Source: Acidobacteriota bacterium
Lineage (GTDB): Bacteria; Acidobacteriota; Terriglobia; Terriglobales; Acidobacteriaceae
Direction: 5' to 3'
NCBI GenBank assembly: GCA_021810815.1
Contig: JAJZHR010000176.1
Span: 1 to 5,866, forward strand
Length of the DNA: 5,866 bases
Shown: piece after piece, positions 1-5,847 of the stretch
Layout of the letters: the number at the start of each line of letters is the position of its first letter
Numbering within the stretch: the first letter of the stretch is position 1
Made by a program: the position numbers and the translations under genes
The notes under the pieces: generated by a model
The model's database searches: none
Told to the model about the DNA's origin: nothing
What the model saw: the letters and a program-made list of their open reading frames with translations, nothing else

Positions 1-1
1 A

Positions 2-757
2 GATCTCGCGCGCTGCCGAGAGGACAGCAGCGGAGAACATGGGTAGTCTTTCCTTGGTCACGCGCACCACCGGGCCGGAGACGCTGATGCCAGCCACAGC
101 CTTGCCGTCCGCGTCCAGAATCGCCGCCCCCACGCAGCGCGCGCCCATCACAGCCTCTTCGTCGTCGATGGCGTAGCCGCGCTGAAGTATCCCGGCCAAA
201 TCCTTCTTCAGGCGGAGGATATTATTCACGGTCTTTGGCGTGGACGGGTCGAAATGGATCGACGCGAAAAGATCGTCCTTGTTCTGCGCATCGTCCGTAT
301 TCGCGAGGATGGACTTGCCCAGAGCGGTGCAATAGAGCGGTCGCCGCATGCCCACCTGGGAGACCAGGCGAAAGGTGTGCAGGCTCTCCATCACATCCAG
401 GTAAAGGATGTCGGTGCCGTCCAGCACGGCGAGGTTCACCGTTTCGCCCGTTATCTTCCAAAGGTTTTCGAGCGTCGGCCGGCAGATGCGGCACAGCGTG
501 GCCTGGAAGTTTCCTCCGCCGCCAAGCCGAGCCAGCTTCGGCCCCAGCATGTAGGTGCCAACGCCGTCGCGGAAGAGATAGCCTTCGGTCTCAAGGTGCG
601 TCAGAAAGCGGTGCGCCGTGCTCTTGTTGATGCCGGTCTGCTCTGCGATCTCCTTCAACTGCAGGCCTGCGGGGGAGCGGTCCAGCAGCTCCAGCAACCG
701 CAGCACTTTTCCGATGACGCCGACCGGTGCGGATTTGGATCTCTTCGTTCGTATCAA
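2..757 (-). CDS. IclR-family transcriptional regulator, C-terminus cut by window edge
   Basis: Reading the minus strand from a TTG start at 757-755 gives 252 codons without a stop up to the window edge. Family members are usually about 250-270 residues, so only the last few are missing. Residues about 12-75 form the winged helix-turn-helix: a leucine-rich helix (VLRLLELLDRSPAG), the recognition segment IAEQTGINKSTAHRFLTHLE, and the wing ending at YMLGPKLARLG. Residues about 90-252 are the effector-binding domain, with the typical RRPLYCTALGKSILA (139-152) and GYAIDDEE...GARCVGAAILDADGKAVAG blocks. The TTG start is supported by AGGAGA (765-770) placed 7 nt upstream; I see no ATG that fits the family N-terminus. 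IclR proteins are cytoplasmic regulators that often control sugar-acid or aromatic catabolism. The ligand cannot be told from this sequence. The gene is divergent from the IS remnant and the lipoprotein gene. The inverted repeat at 828-863 may be its operator. Confidence 0.92.
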   Translation of the reverse strand, partial: MIRTKRSKSAPVGVIGKVLRLLELLDRSPAGLQLKEIAEQTGINKSTAHRFLTHLETEGYLFRDGVGTYMLGPKLARLGGGGNFQATLCRICRPTLENLWKITGETVNLAVLDGTDILYLDVMESLHTFRLVSQVGMRRPLYCTALGKSILANTDDAQNKDDLFASIHFDPSTPKTVNNILRLKKDLAGILQRGYAIDDEEAVMGARCVGAAILDADGKAVAGISVSGPVVRVTKERLPMFSAAVLSAAREI

Positions 758-822
758 GGCAAACTCTCCTGAGTGCTGCAAGACCGGGACAGCCACAACG
801 GTCCGGCGTTGATGAGAATGAA

Positions 823-863
823 AGCATACCGCAAAGACCCACCAAATGTCGGGTGTTTGCGGT
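823..863 (-). promoter_or_regulatory. Inverted repeat overlapping the probable IclR-gene promoter
   Basis: ACCGCAAA (828-835) and TTTGCGGT (856-863) are perfect complements. After a single G-G mismatch, ACCC (837-840) pairs with GGGT (851-854), leaving a 10-nt loop, so 12 of 13 positions pair. On the minus strand a -10-like TATGCT (828-823) follows a -35-like CCGACA with an 18-nt spacer, which would put the repeat across the promoter core. That is the geometry of a repressor site, possibly for autoregulation by the IclR protein, but the regulator assignment is inference. There is no T-tract after the stem on either strand, so it does not look like an intrinsic terminator. Confidence 0.45.
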
Positions 864-886
864 GGCCCTCCCAGGGCAAACGCAGC
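857..886. repeat. Extragenic repeat, copy 1
   Basis: This 30-base segment matches 2999-3027 in the same orientation with one mismatch and one single-base gap. The core CCTCCCAGGGCAAACGCAGC (867-886) is identical in both. It can form stems: GTTTGC (855-860) with GCAAAC (876-881), or GCCCT (865-869) with AGGGC (873-877). It sits about 35-60 bases upstream of the ISAs1-type transposase remnant, so it could be an old IS end. A dispersed REP-like palindrome is the other possibility. The left part overlaps the right arm of the inverted repeat at 828-863. Confidence 0.6.
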
Positions 887-922
887 TTAATGCCTATAGG
901 CAGGGCGGTTTTGTCTTGTTGA

Positions 923-1207
923 GATGGGGAGAGGAAGAGTCCCCTGAAGCATTTTCCTGATTTGCGTGATCCGCGCGTGGAGCGGACGCGGGAATATTCA
1001 CTGGAAGAGATTCTTTGGATGGCCATCGCTGCGAGATGGAGCGGAGCCAACGGGTGGAACGAGATCGAAGACTTTGCTCATTCCAAACACCCGTGGTTCC
1101 AGAGTTTTCTGACTCTGCCCAGCGGCATTCCGTCGCACGACACGCTGCGGGGTGCCTCGGAGCCAAGCAGGAAGGTGCCGGACAAGATGGCCATCGCAAT
1201 AGATTGA
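923..1207 (+). pseudogene. ISAs1-family (H-repeat type) transposase, N-terminal remnant
   Basis: The open frame after a stop at 920-922 reads about 94 residues. It contains the N-terminal hallmarks of ISAs1-family transposases: HFPDLRDPRVERTREYSLEE, then ILWMAIAARWSGANGWNEIE, then a segment ending LPSGIPSHDT. Full-length members are roughly 370-400 residues. After IPSHDT the usual RVF...F..C stretch is partly missing, and the text resumes at VPDKMAIAID before a TGA. That corresponds to the segment just at the first catalytic Asp (IDGK motif in the family). The whole DDE catalytic domain downstream is absent. There is no good start codon: TTG 962 and CTG 944 are in frame, while ATG 924 is out of frame. 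This is a dead insertion-sequence fragment with an internal deletion and a 3' truncation. Recognition rests on remembered family motifs. Confidence 0.8.
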
Positions 1208-1213
1208 AATCGA

Positions 1214-1243
1214 TTGACAGGGGTTGCTGCCTCTTCCTATAAT
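1214..1243 (+). promoter_or_regulatory. Consensus sigma-70 promoter for the lipoprotein gene
   Basis: TTGACA (1214-1219) and TATAAT (1238-1243) are both perfect consensus hexamers separated by 18 bases. Transcription would begin near 1250, giving a leader of about 75 nt before the ATG at 1325. The -35 box begins 7 bases after the stop codon of the transposase remnant. An inverted repeat, AATTCGC (1241-1247) and GCGAATT (1272-1278), overlaps the -10 box and could hold an operator. Confidence 0.75.
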
Positions 1244-1307
1244 TCGCACTTCATGTGAGAAATAGTTCCTGGCGAATTTGAAGACTGAGCCAGCAGAGAG
1301 TAGCGCC

Positions 1308-1314
1308 GGGGAGA
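1308..1314 (+). promoter_or_regulatory. Ribosome binding site of the lipoprotein gene
   Basis: GGGGAGA lies 10 nt upstream of ATG 1325. It supports that start, which also gives a proper lipoprotein signal peptide. Confidence 0.6.
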
Positions 1315-1324
1315 AATCCACCCT

Positions 1325-2989
1325 ATGTTGAATGCCCATCGATCCTTATATTGTCTTTGCTTGCTTCCTGCGCTGTGCCTTGCTGGTTGCGGCCGAGGGA
1401 GCGGCGGCAGCGCGACGCAGCCCACGCCTGTTGCCACACCGGTCATCACGCCGGCCAGCACCGTGTTGACTGGCAGCACTCCGATCTACATCACCGATGC
1501 AACGGCTGGAGCGACGATCCTCTACACAACCAACGGAACCGCTCCATCCGCGTCCAACGGAGCAACGTGCGCGTCAAGCTCGACGACTCCTTGCTTCACC
1601 ATGGGCGCTTCTGGCGGCACGGTGAAGGCCATCGCAGAAGGCTCCGGCGGCGAGATCTCTTCGGTCGCTTCGACCACCTATGTTTCTTTGGCGACGGTAT
1701 GCCCCGGGCCGGTTTCAGGCACTGCCTGGCTGGAAAGCGATCCGACCCAGGCGCAGGTCAAGATCACGAGCATGGGAGCGACGCTGGGGGTGGATTGTAA
1801 CGGCGGCGGCTACGCGAACTACTTGGATGTGGATGGCAGCGGCACCAACATCATGGCCATGGCGTATGGGCGGGGATGGCAGTCTGCCATCCATCAGGAC
1901 GACTACAATCCGACGCAGGCCGGTGTTTCAGACTCGTATGGCAGCCCAGCCAGTTTGACGGTGAGCCCCTCGTCCCATGGGAGTGGAAATCGCGTGACGA
2001 TCCAGCCCTTCACCATGGCTCTCTTCGAGAATCCAAATTTTTGCTTCGATCCCGCCAACTTCTACGAGTGTGGCACGGACACCGATGGCATCCATGACAG
2101 CGCGTTGTCGACAAAAGCGCAGTCGACCAGCGAGTTCACCTTCTCTGCGTTCTACCAGGACGCATCCGCTCTCGCCAGCAACACAATTCCGGTGTTTCAG
2201 TCCCATTTCAGCTTTCAGTATTCCCACGATCCCGGCTCGCCCAATAATCCGGGCGCAACCCTATGGGACGGGACACCGGCGGACTACAGTGCGATCTACC
2301 AGTTTGGTCCGAATGCTGTCGATGCGAAGGGGGCGGCGGTCCATCCGGGGCCGCTCGGCACTCTGATCGGCACAGGCCAGAACTTCACCCCGTACCCCGC
2401 TACGTATATCGACTTGGCGCGATCAATTTTGGAACAGGGTGTGCGTCTTGCTCTCAGCGCGGGATATACGAATGCGATGTATGTGAACTCCAGCGGCTCT
2501 TGGGTGACCGAGCCGTTGGATCTGACCGCGTCCGCCAACGTCAGTCCGGCGCTTCCGATGATCTACTCATCGAATCCCCGCGCCGCGACGCTCACGAACG
2601 CCTTCGCGGTGCTGGAGAATCCCACGACGGGCCTTGCCGTGGGCATGTATGTGCCCCAGAATGATCCCGTGAACTCCCTGGAAATTGCCGGCACGGATAT
2701 TGCGACCGGCAAGCAGGTCTACCAGGAGGATCGCCGCATTGAATGGTTGATGGATTCGAGCAGCGTGATTGGCCCGGCGACCTATGTGCTTGACGGGGTG
2801 ACCGTGGAGCAGGAGTTCACCGTCCTGCATCCGGTTCTTTTGTTCAACGGCCTGTTGGCGCCGAACCACTCCAGACCCGGGGTGATGGAGAGCATCAGTT
2901 GCGACGAGTTCCTGCTGTTCGGAACACCCGCTCAGATTCTGACAGCGGTCAAAGCCATCAGCACAAACGCCGCTGCAGCAGGTTGGTGA
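1325..2989 (+). CDS. Predicted secreted lipoprotein with CHB_HEX_C-like domain and a large unrecognised domain
   Basis: The product is 554 residues. Residues 1-22 are a lipoprotein signal peptide: a hydrophobic stretch ends in the lipobox LAGC (19-22), so Cys22 would be lipidated and the protein membrane-anchored outside the cytoplasm. A Gly/Ser/Thr/Pro linker follows (about 23-45). Residues about 38-121 resemble the chitobiase/beta-hexosaminidase C-terminal-like repeat, with the signature ATILYTTNGTAPS (63-75) and the end VKAIAEGSGGEISSVASTTY. These small beta-sandwich domains are common in secreted polysaccharide-acting proteins. Residues about 125-554 form a large domain I do not recognise. 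Striking segments are YANYLDVDGSG, AYGRGWQSAIHQDDYNPTQAG (centred on 180-200) and FQSHFSFQYSHDPG. It is rich in aromatic residues and Asn/Asp, which suits a glycan-binding or glycan-cleaving beta-rich fold, but no enzymatic motif can be assigned. The gene appears monocistronic, with its own strong promoter and ribosome binding site. It is flanked by an IS remnant upstream and by two copies of an extragenic repeat. Confidence 0.9.
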   Translation: MLNAHRSLYCLCLLPALCLAGCGRGSGGSATQPTPVATPVITPASTVLTGSTPIYITDATAGATILYTTNGTAPSASNGATCASSSTTPCFTMGASGGTVKAIAEGSGGEISSVASTTYVSLATVCPGPVSGTAWLESDPTQAQVKITSMGATLGVDCNGGGYANYLDVDGSGTNIMAMAYGRGWQSAIHQDDYNPTQAGVSDSYGSPASLTVSPSSHGSGNRVTIQPFTMALFENPNFCFDPANFYECGTDTDGIHDSALSTKAQSTSEFTFSAFYQDASALASNTIPVFQSHFSFQYSHDPGSPNNPGATLWDGTPADYSAIYQFGPNAVDAKGAAVHPGPLGTLIGTGQNFTPYPATYIDLARSILEQGVRLALSAGYTNAMYVNSSGSWVTEPLDLTASANVSPALPMIYSSNPRAATLTNAFAVLENPTTGLAVGMYVPQNDPVNSLEIAGTDIATGKQVYQEDRRIEWLMDSSSVIGPATYVLDGVTVEQEFTVLHPVLLFNGLLAPNHSRPGVMESISCDEFLLFGTPAQILTAVKAISTNAAAAGW

Positions 2990-2998
2990 GCGATGCGC

Positions 2999-3027
2999 TT
3001 GCCGTGGCCTCCCAGGGCAAACGCAGC
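2999..3027. repeat. Extragenic repeat, copy 2
   Basis: This is the second copy of the segment at 857-886, in direct orientation, with 28 of 30 aligned positions shared. It starts about ten bases after the lipoprotein stop codon. TTGCC (2999-3003) can pair with GGCAA (3016-3020), so this copy keeps a stem despite the sequence change. Further pairings extend downstream: AGCACC 3025-3030 with GGTGCT 3042-3047, and TGGCC 3005-3009 with GGCCA 3048-3052. It could act as a 3' mRNA structure for the lipoprotein transcript, but no T-tract is present. Confidence 0.6.
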
Positions 3028-3106
3028 ACCGCCGAGGATGGGGTGCTGGCCAGGCATCATCGCGCACGCGATGCGCGAAGCTTGCGCTCCAAAGTCCTCA
3101 ACCCTG

Positions 3107-3165
3107 ATACCAAGGCTCGATAGTTCATACCAGATACAAAGTAGGTGGATCTAGGTGGTATAAAT
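3107..3165 (+). promoter_or_regulatory. Candidate promoter/operator cluster upstream of the ROK gene
   Basis: ATACCA occurs at 3107-3112 and 3127-3132, exactly 20 bp apart, and its complement TGGTAT at 3156-3161. TAGGTGG occurs twice (3142-3148 and 3152-3158) at a 10-bp period, so both copies face the same side of the helix. The last motif runs into a -10-like TATAAAT (3159-3165), but no good -35 box is visible. Spacing by whole helical turns suggests protein binding. TGGTAT/ATACCA halves resemble the remembered GntR-type UxuR/ExuR operator core of enterobacteria, but the regulator here is unknown. The resulting leader to ATG 3353 would be about 180 nt. Confidence 0.35.
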
Positions 3166-3352
3166 ATTCTTCGTCCCGCTGTCGAGGAAGCCTTCACGCA
3201 GAAGGCCTGCGTTGATTGGCTCTCCCGTGCCACGCTCCAGGACATCGGTCGATTCCGGCTTTGGACTGGCCGCGCAATCTAGCCGAATCGACGGATCAAC
3301 ATTTTGGTTCCCGGACCCACGGAGCGCCACGACGAACTTGAAGACTCTCGAA

Positions 3353-4549
3353 ATGGCACATGCGCCCCAGCGCTTCAACTTCACTCGGCATCAGAGTGCG
3401 TCCAACAGGACACCGCGGCAGATCAATCGCAATCTTGTCTTCAACCTCATCCGCATTCACCAACTAGTATCGCGCGCAGACATTGCTCGCATCTCCGGCC
3501 TGCAACGGAGCACCGTCTCCCTGATTGTCGAGGATCTCATCAAGGAGAACTGGATCATGGAGGGCGCCACAGGGAGGCTGCCCCGCGGACGCCGGCCAAC
3601 TTTTCTGCAACTGAACAATCAACGAGCTGTGATCGCGGTGGACGTCCATCCCTTGCGCACCACCGTGGCCGTGGCGGACCTCGGCGGCCGCATCATCGCG
3701 CAGAACCTGGTTCCGCTGCCGGACGATTCCGCGAAGGCCATCCAGGCCATCACGTCCGCTGTCAAGAAGCTGATGGCGGCGAATTCCGACAAGTCGTTCG
3801 ACGGCATCGGCATCAGCCTTCCTGGACGCACGGATCTCGGCCTTCAAAAGCTGATTTTCGCTCCCAATCTGAACTGGCCTGTGCTCAGCCTGAAGTCGCG
3901 CATGCAGCGCGCAACCGGGCTTCGCGTGGAGATGGACAATGTTGCCAACGCCTGCGCTCTCTCAGAGGTATGGTTCGGAGAGAGCGACGGCACGCACGAT
4001 CTGGTGGTGGTGAATGTTTCAGAGGGCATCGGCACAGGCATCTTCGCCAATGGCCACCTGCTCCGCGGAGAGGACGGAATGGCCGGCGAGTTTGGCCACG
4101 TGCAGGTGGAGCCCAACGGCCTCATGTGCGGCTGCGGCAGCCGGGGATGCTGGGAGACGACGGCCTCCAACCGCGCCGGCCTCCGCTACTTCCAGGAAAT
4201 CAGCAAAAGCGAGTCGCCGAAGACCTTCGATGTCCTGATCAAAATGGCGCAGGACGGAGACGTCAGCGCCCTCGCGGCGATTGAGAAGATGTCGCACGCT
4301 CTGGGCAGAGGCCTGCGCATGATCGCATCCGCGCTCGCCCCGAGCGAGATCGTTGTTGTCGGCGAGGTGACAACAGCGTGGTACCTCTTCAGCCCCTCGG
4401 TGCAGGCTGAAATGCAGCAGAATTCGCTGGCGCGCTCTCCGAAAGTCCGTCCCGCGCTGGAAGGAAACACGGCGCGTCTGCGCAGCGCTGTGGCGCTGGT
4501 GATGAACGAGGGGCCGGTGGAGAGTTGTCCTTCGCGCCCTAAGTTGTGA
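3353..4549 (+). CDS. ROK-family transcriptional repressor (NagC/Mlc/XylR type)
   Basis: The product is 398 residues from ATG 3353. Residues about 20-75 are a winged helix-turn-helix typical of ROK repressors (TPRQINRNLVFNLIRIHQ, then SRADIARISGLQRSTVSLIV). Residues about 90-385 are the sugar-kinase-like ROK domain. The structural zinc site is intact, with His249 in GEFGHV and Cys259, Cys261 and Cys266 in CGCGSRGCWE, at almost the same positions as in E. coli Mlc. The first phosphate-binding motif, normally DxGxT, is degenerate here (DVHPLRTT, 97-104), so sugar kinase activity is unlikely and a regulatory role fits. MDNVANACAL (194-203) is the usual sugar-binding segment. Such proteins are cytoplasmic repressors released by a sugar or sugar derivative; the ligand is not readable here. 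Start choice: ATG 3353 gives the normal family N-terminus but has only a weak upstream GAAG. TTG 3212 has a better AGAAGG 6 nt upstream but would add 47 residues with no family character. The gene converges on the alginate-lyase-family gene. Confidence 0.93.
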   Translation: MAHAPQRFNFTRHQSASNRTPRQINRNLVFNLIRIHQLVSRADIARISGLQRSTVSLIVEDLIKENWIMEGATGRLPRGRRPTFLQLNNQRAVIAVDVHPLRTTVAVADLGGRIIAQNLVPLPDDSAKAIQAITSAVKKLMAANSDKSFDGIGISLPGRTDLGLQKLIFAPNLNWPVLSLKSRMQRATGLRVEMDNVANACALSEVWFGESDGTHDLVVVNVSEGIGTGIFANGHLLRGEDGMAGEFGHVQVEPNGLMCGCGSRGCWETTASNRAGLRYFQEISKSESPKTFDVLIKMAQDGDVSALAAIEKMSHALGRGLRMIASALAPSEIVVVGEVTTAWYLFSPSVQAEMQQNSLARSPKVRPALEGNTARLRSAVALVMNEGPVESCPSRPKL

Positions 4550-4554
4550 AGGGT

Positions 4555-5757
4555 CTAAGCCGGACGTAGTACCGGATCCACCCATAGCAGCGGCTGCCGG
4601 ATTGGCATGTTGCGGATGATTTCAGGCTCAGTCGGATCCGGGTTCAGCCGCCTCCACAGGGCAAGATACTCCGGCTTGCGCAGCGCTTCCCCCGCGAACA
4701 GCAGACTCGGCTGGCGGACGGGCAAATCGTCGAAATACTCCACATCCTTCGCGAACGGCCACTTCGACTTGTCCGCGATGTAGGGGTACATAAAGGCGAC
4801 AGCGTCTGCCGCGCCCGCTCCGTTCGGGCCTTTGAACTTCCACAAATTGTCCGATGGCGTGGAGAGCGACTGGCAGATGCCGCCCAGGATGTCCATGTTG
4901 AACAGGCTGTAGCTGTACGGTTTGGTGCGCGCCAGCTCGCGCGGCAGCCTTCCATCCTTCTCCACCTGGCCCGGAATCAGCACGGTCTTGAAGCGGTCGC
5001 GGCACATGTCCACCAGATCCTGCCGCCGCGCGAACTGGGCGAATTCGCCCGCTTGCAGCACCCAGCAACTGCCGTGGTTGTTCTTGGCGGCCTTCTCGTC
5101 CAGGCCGTTCTTCGATGTGTTCATCCACTCCACATAGGTTGCGAACCACTGGCGAATCGCGTCCGCGTCGGTTGCCGTCAGGCCTCCGGTCGCTTCCATC
5201 ACACGCGCCGCGCGCACCACCTCCACCAGGTGCACCGTGTCGATCACGCCCGTGCCGCGTCCCCTGGTCACGCCGGAGATCGCCTGGGCGTATTGCAGGT
5301 GGGGATTCATGCGCGTCGCCGGATCCACGAACCAGGCCATCATGTGCCTCGTCGCGTGGTCGGAGTAGCGCTTGTCCTTCGTCAGGCGCCAGGCCGCTCC
5401 CAGCGCCGGAACCATCAGGCTCAGACGAATCAGCGCCAGCCGGTGGGCATTGAAATTGGCGGGGTCCGACATGCCATCCCTTTGGAGGTACGGGCCGCCG
5501 GGATTCTTCGGGTCCGGCCACCAGTAATCGCCTTCGGAGAAGTAGTCGTGCGCACCTCCGGAGCTGCGGTCGGAGTGGGCCGCCGTCACCGTCACCGGCT
5601 GCTCTGCAAGGTAGCGCCTGGCCGCTGCAAGAATGCGGGCGCGGTCCACTCGGCTTGCCAGCGCGAATGCAGCTTCGCTGCTGCTGGACTGGGCGACTGC
5701 GCTGCGCAGAAACACCAGTGCTCCAGCCGTCGCTGCAGCAAACTCTCTACGATTCAT
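4555..5757 (-). CDS. Alginate-lyase-family protein (Pfam Alginate_lyase, PL5/PL38-like), exported
   Basis: The product is 400 residues from ATG 5757. The N-terminus MNRREFAAATAGALVF carries a twin-arginine motif and a hydrophobic stretch, with probable cleavage after SAVA (residue 22), so export by the Tat route is likely. The mature part is an alpha-helical toroid-type lyase sequence with family landmarks. These are YWWPDPKNPGGPY (78-90), the NNHGSCW block (226-232) whose Asn227-His228 correspond to the catalytic Asn-His pair of PL5 lyases, and ELARTKPYSYSLFN (274-287), which supplies candidate Arg and Tyr residues. Beta-elimination of a uronic-acid polymer such as alginate or a glucuronan is the expected reaction; the substrate cannot be fixed from sequence. 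Start choice: GAGAGG lies 7 nt before ATG 5757, and GGAGAG lies 8 nt before ATG 5763, which would add only Met-Gly. Upstream ATG 5793 has no suitable spacing. Its stop lies 5 bases from the stop of the convergent ROK gene. Confidence 0.92.
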   Translation of the reverse strand: MNRREFAAATAGALVFLRSAVAQSSSSEAAFALASRVDRARILAAARRYLAEQPVTVTAAHSDRSSGGAHDYFSEGDYWWPDPKNPGGPYLQRDGMSDPANFNAHRLALIRLSLMVPALGAAWRLTKDKRYSDHATRHMMAWFVDPATRMNPHLQYAQAISGVTRGRGTGVIDTVHLVEVVRAARVMEATGGLTATDADAIRQWFATYVEWMNTSKNGLDEKAAKNNHGSCWVLQAGEFAQFARRQDLVDMCRDRFKTVLIPGQVEKDGRLPRELARTKPYSYSLFNMDILGGICQSLSTPSDNLWKFKGPNGAGAADAVAFMYPYIADKSKWPFAKDVEYFDDLPVRQPSLLFAGEALRKPEYLALWRRLNPDPTEPEIIRNMPIRQPLLWVDPVLRPA

Positions 5758-5763
5758 TCCCAT

Positions 5764-5780
5764 ACCTCTCGCTCTCCATC
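5764..5780 (-). promoter_or_regulatory. Ribosome binding site region of the lyase gene
   Basis: On the minus strand this purine-rich stretch contains GGAGAG followed by GAGAGG. The first is well spaced for ATG 5763 and the second for ATG 5757, so the two candidate starts differ by only two residues. No clear promoter is visible between it and the window edge; it may lie beyond the hexamer array. Confidence 0.5.
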
Positions 5781-5804
5781 CCCCAAAATCCATTACCTTT
5801 TCGC

Positions 5805-5847
5805 CCTTGCCCTTGCCGTTGCCCTTGCCGGGTGCCCTTGCCGTTGC
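5805..5847. repeat. Degenerate tandem hexamer array (CSTTGC / GCAASG)
   Basis: Seven consecutive units read CCTTGC, CCTTGC, CGTTGC, CCTTGC, the variant CGGGTGC (7 bases), CCTTGC and CGTTGC. On the minus strand this appears as alternating GGCAAG and GGCAAC. The array lies about 50 bases upstream of the lyase start and continues close to the window edge, where it is flanked by TTCTTCTGGTTGTCAT. It is low-complexity intergenic DNA. From memory, similar GGCAAS arrays with a nearby ATGACAACCAGAAG flank occur in other acidobacterial genomes, but I cannot check this. Confidence 0.75.

Larger units (their letters stand above)
2990..3352. other. Intergenic region between lipoprotein and ROK genes
   Basis: No convincing gene is seen in these 363 bases. 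The left part holds repeat copy 2 and its secondary structure; 3057-3090 is rich in GCGC-type palindromic text. The middle (3107-3165) holds a cluster of candidate regulatory motifs. The right part (3166-3352) is open in the ROK frame from TTG 3212 but reads as unconserved-looking sequence, so it is more likely the leader of the ROK mRNA than coding. Confidence 0.6.

Noticed and set aside
254..772. Plus-strand open frame of 172 codons
   Set aside because: It lies antisense to the clearly conserved IclR gene and its translation shows no recognisable domain; long antisense frames are expected in GC-rich DNA.
892..901. Perfect palindrome GCCTATAGGC
   Set aside because: Ten bases of palindrome occur easily by chance and there is no second copy in the window to support a site.
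3005..3052. Stem-loop after the lipoprotein gene as an intrinsic terminator
   Set aside because: Pairings exist (AGCACC/GGTGCT, TGGCC/GGCCA) but there is a large one-sided bulge and no T-run follows.
2567..3067. Minus-strand open frame of 166 codons
   Set aside because: It overlaps the 3' half of the lipoprotein gene, has Cys/Arg/His-rich text without domain character, and runs through the extragenic repeat.
3304..4284. Plus-strand open frame of 326 codons in another frame of the ROK gene
   Set aside because: The Arg/His/Pro-rich composition is that of a shifted reading of a GC-rich gene, and the ROK frame carries the family motifs.
4537..4553. CCCT/AGGG hairpin at the ROK-lyase junction as a bidirectional terminator
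   Set aside because: The stem is only four base pairs and lacks a T-tract on either strand.
4628..5521. Minus-strand open frame of 297 codons within the lyase gene
   Set aside because: It is a shifted-frame reading with Gly/Arg-rich composition; the catalytic-type motifs are all in the 4555-5757 frame.
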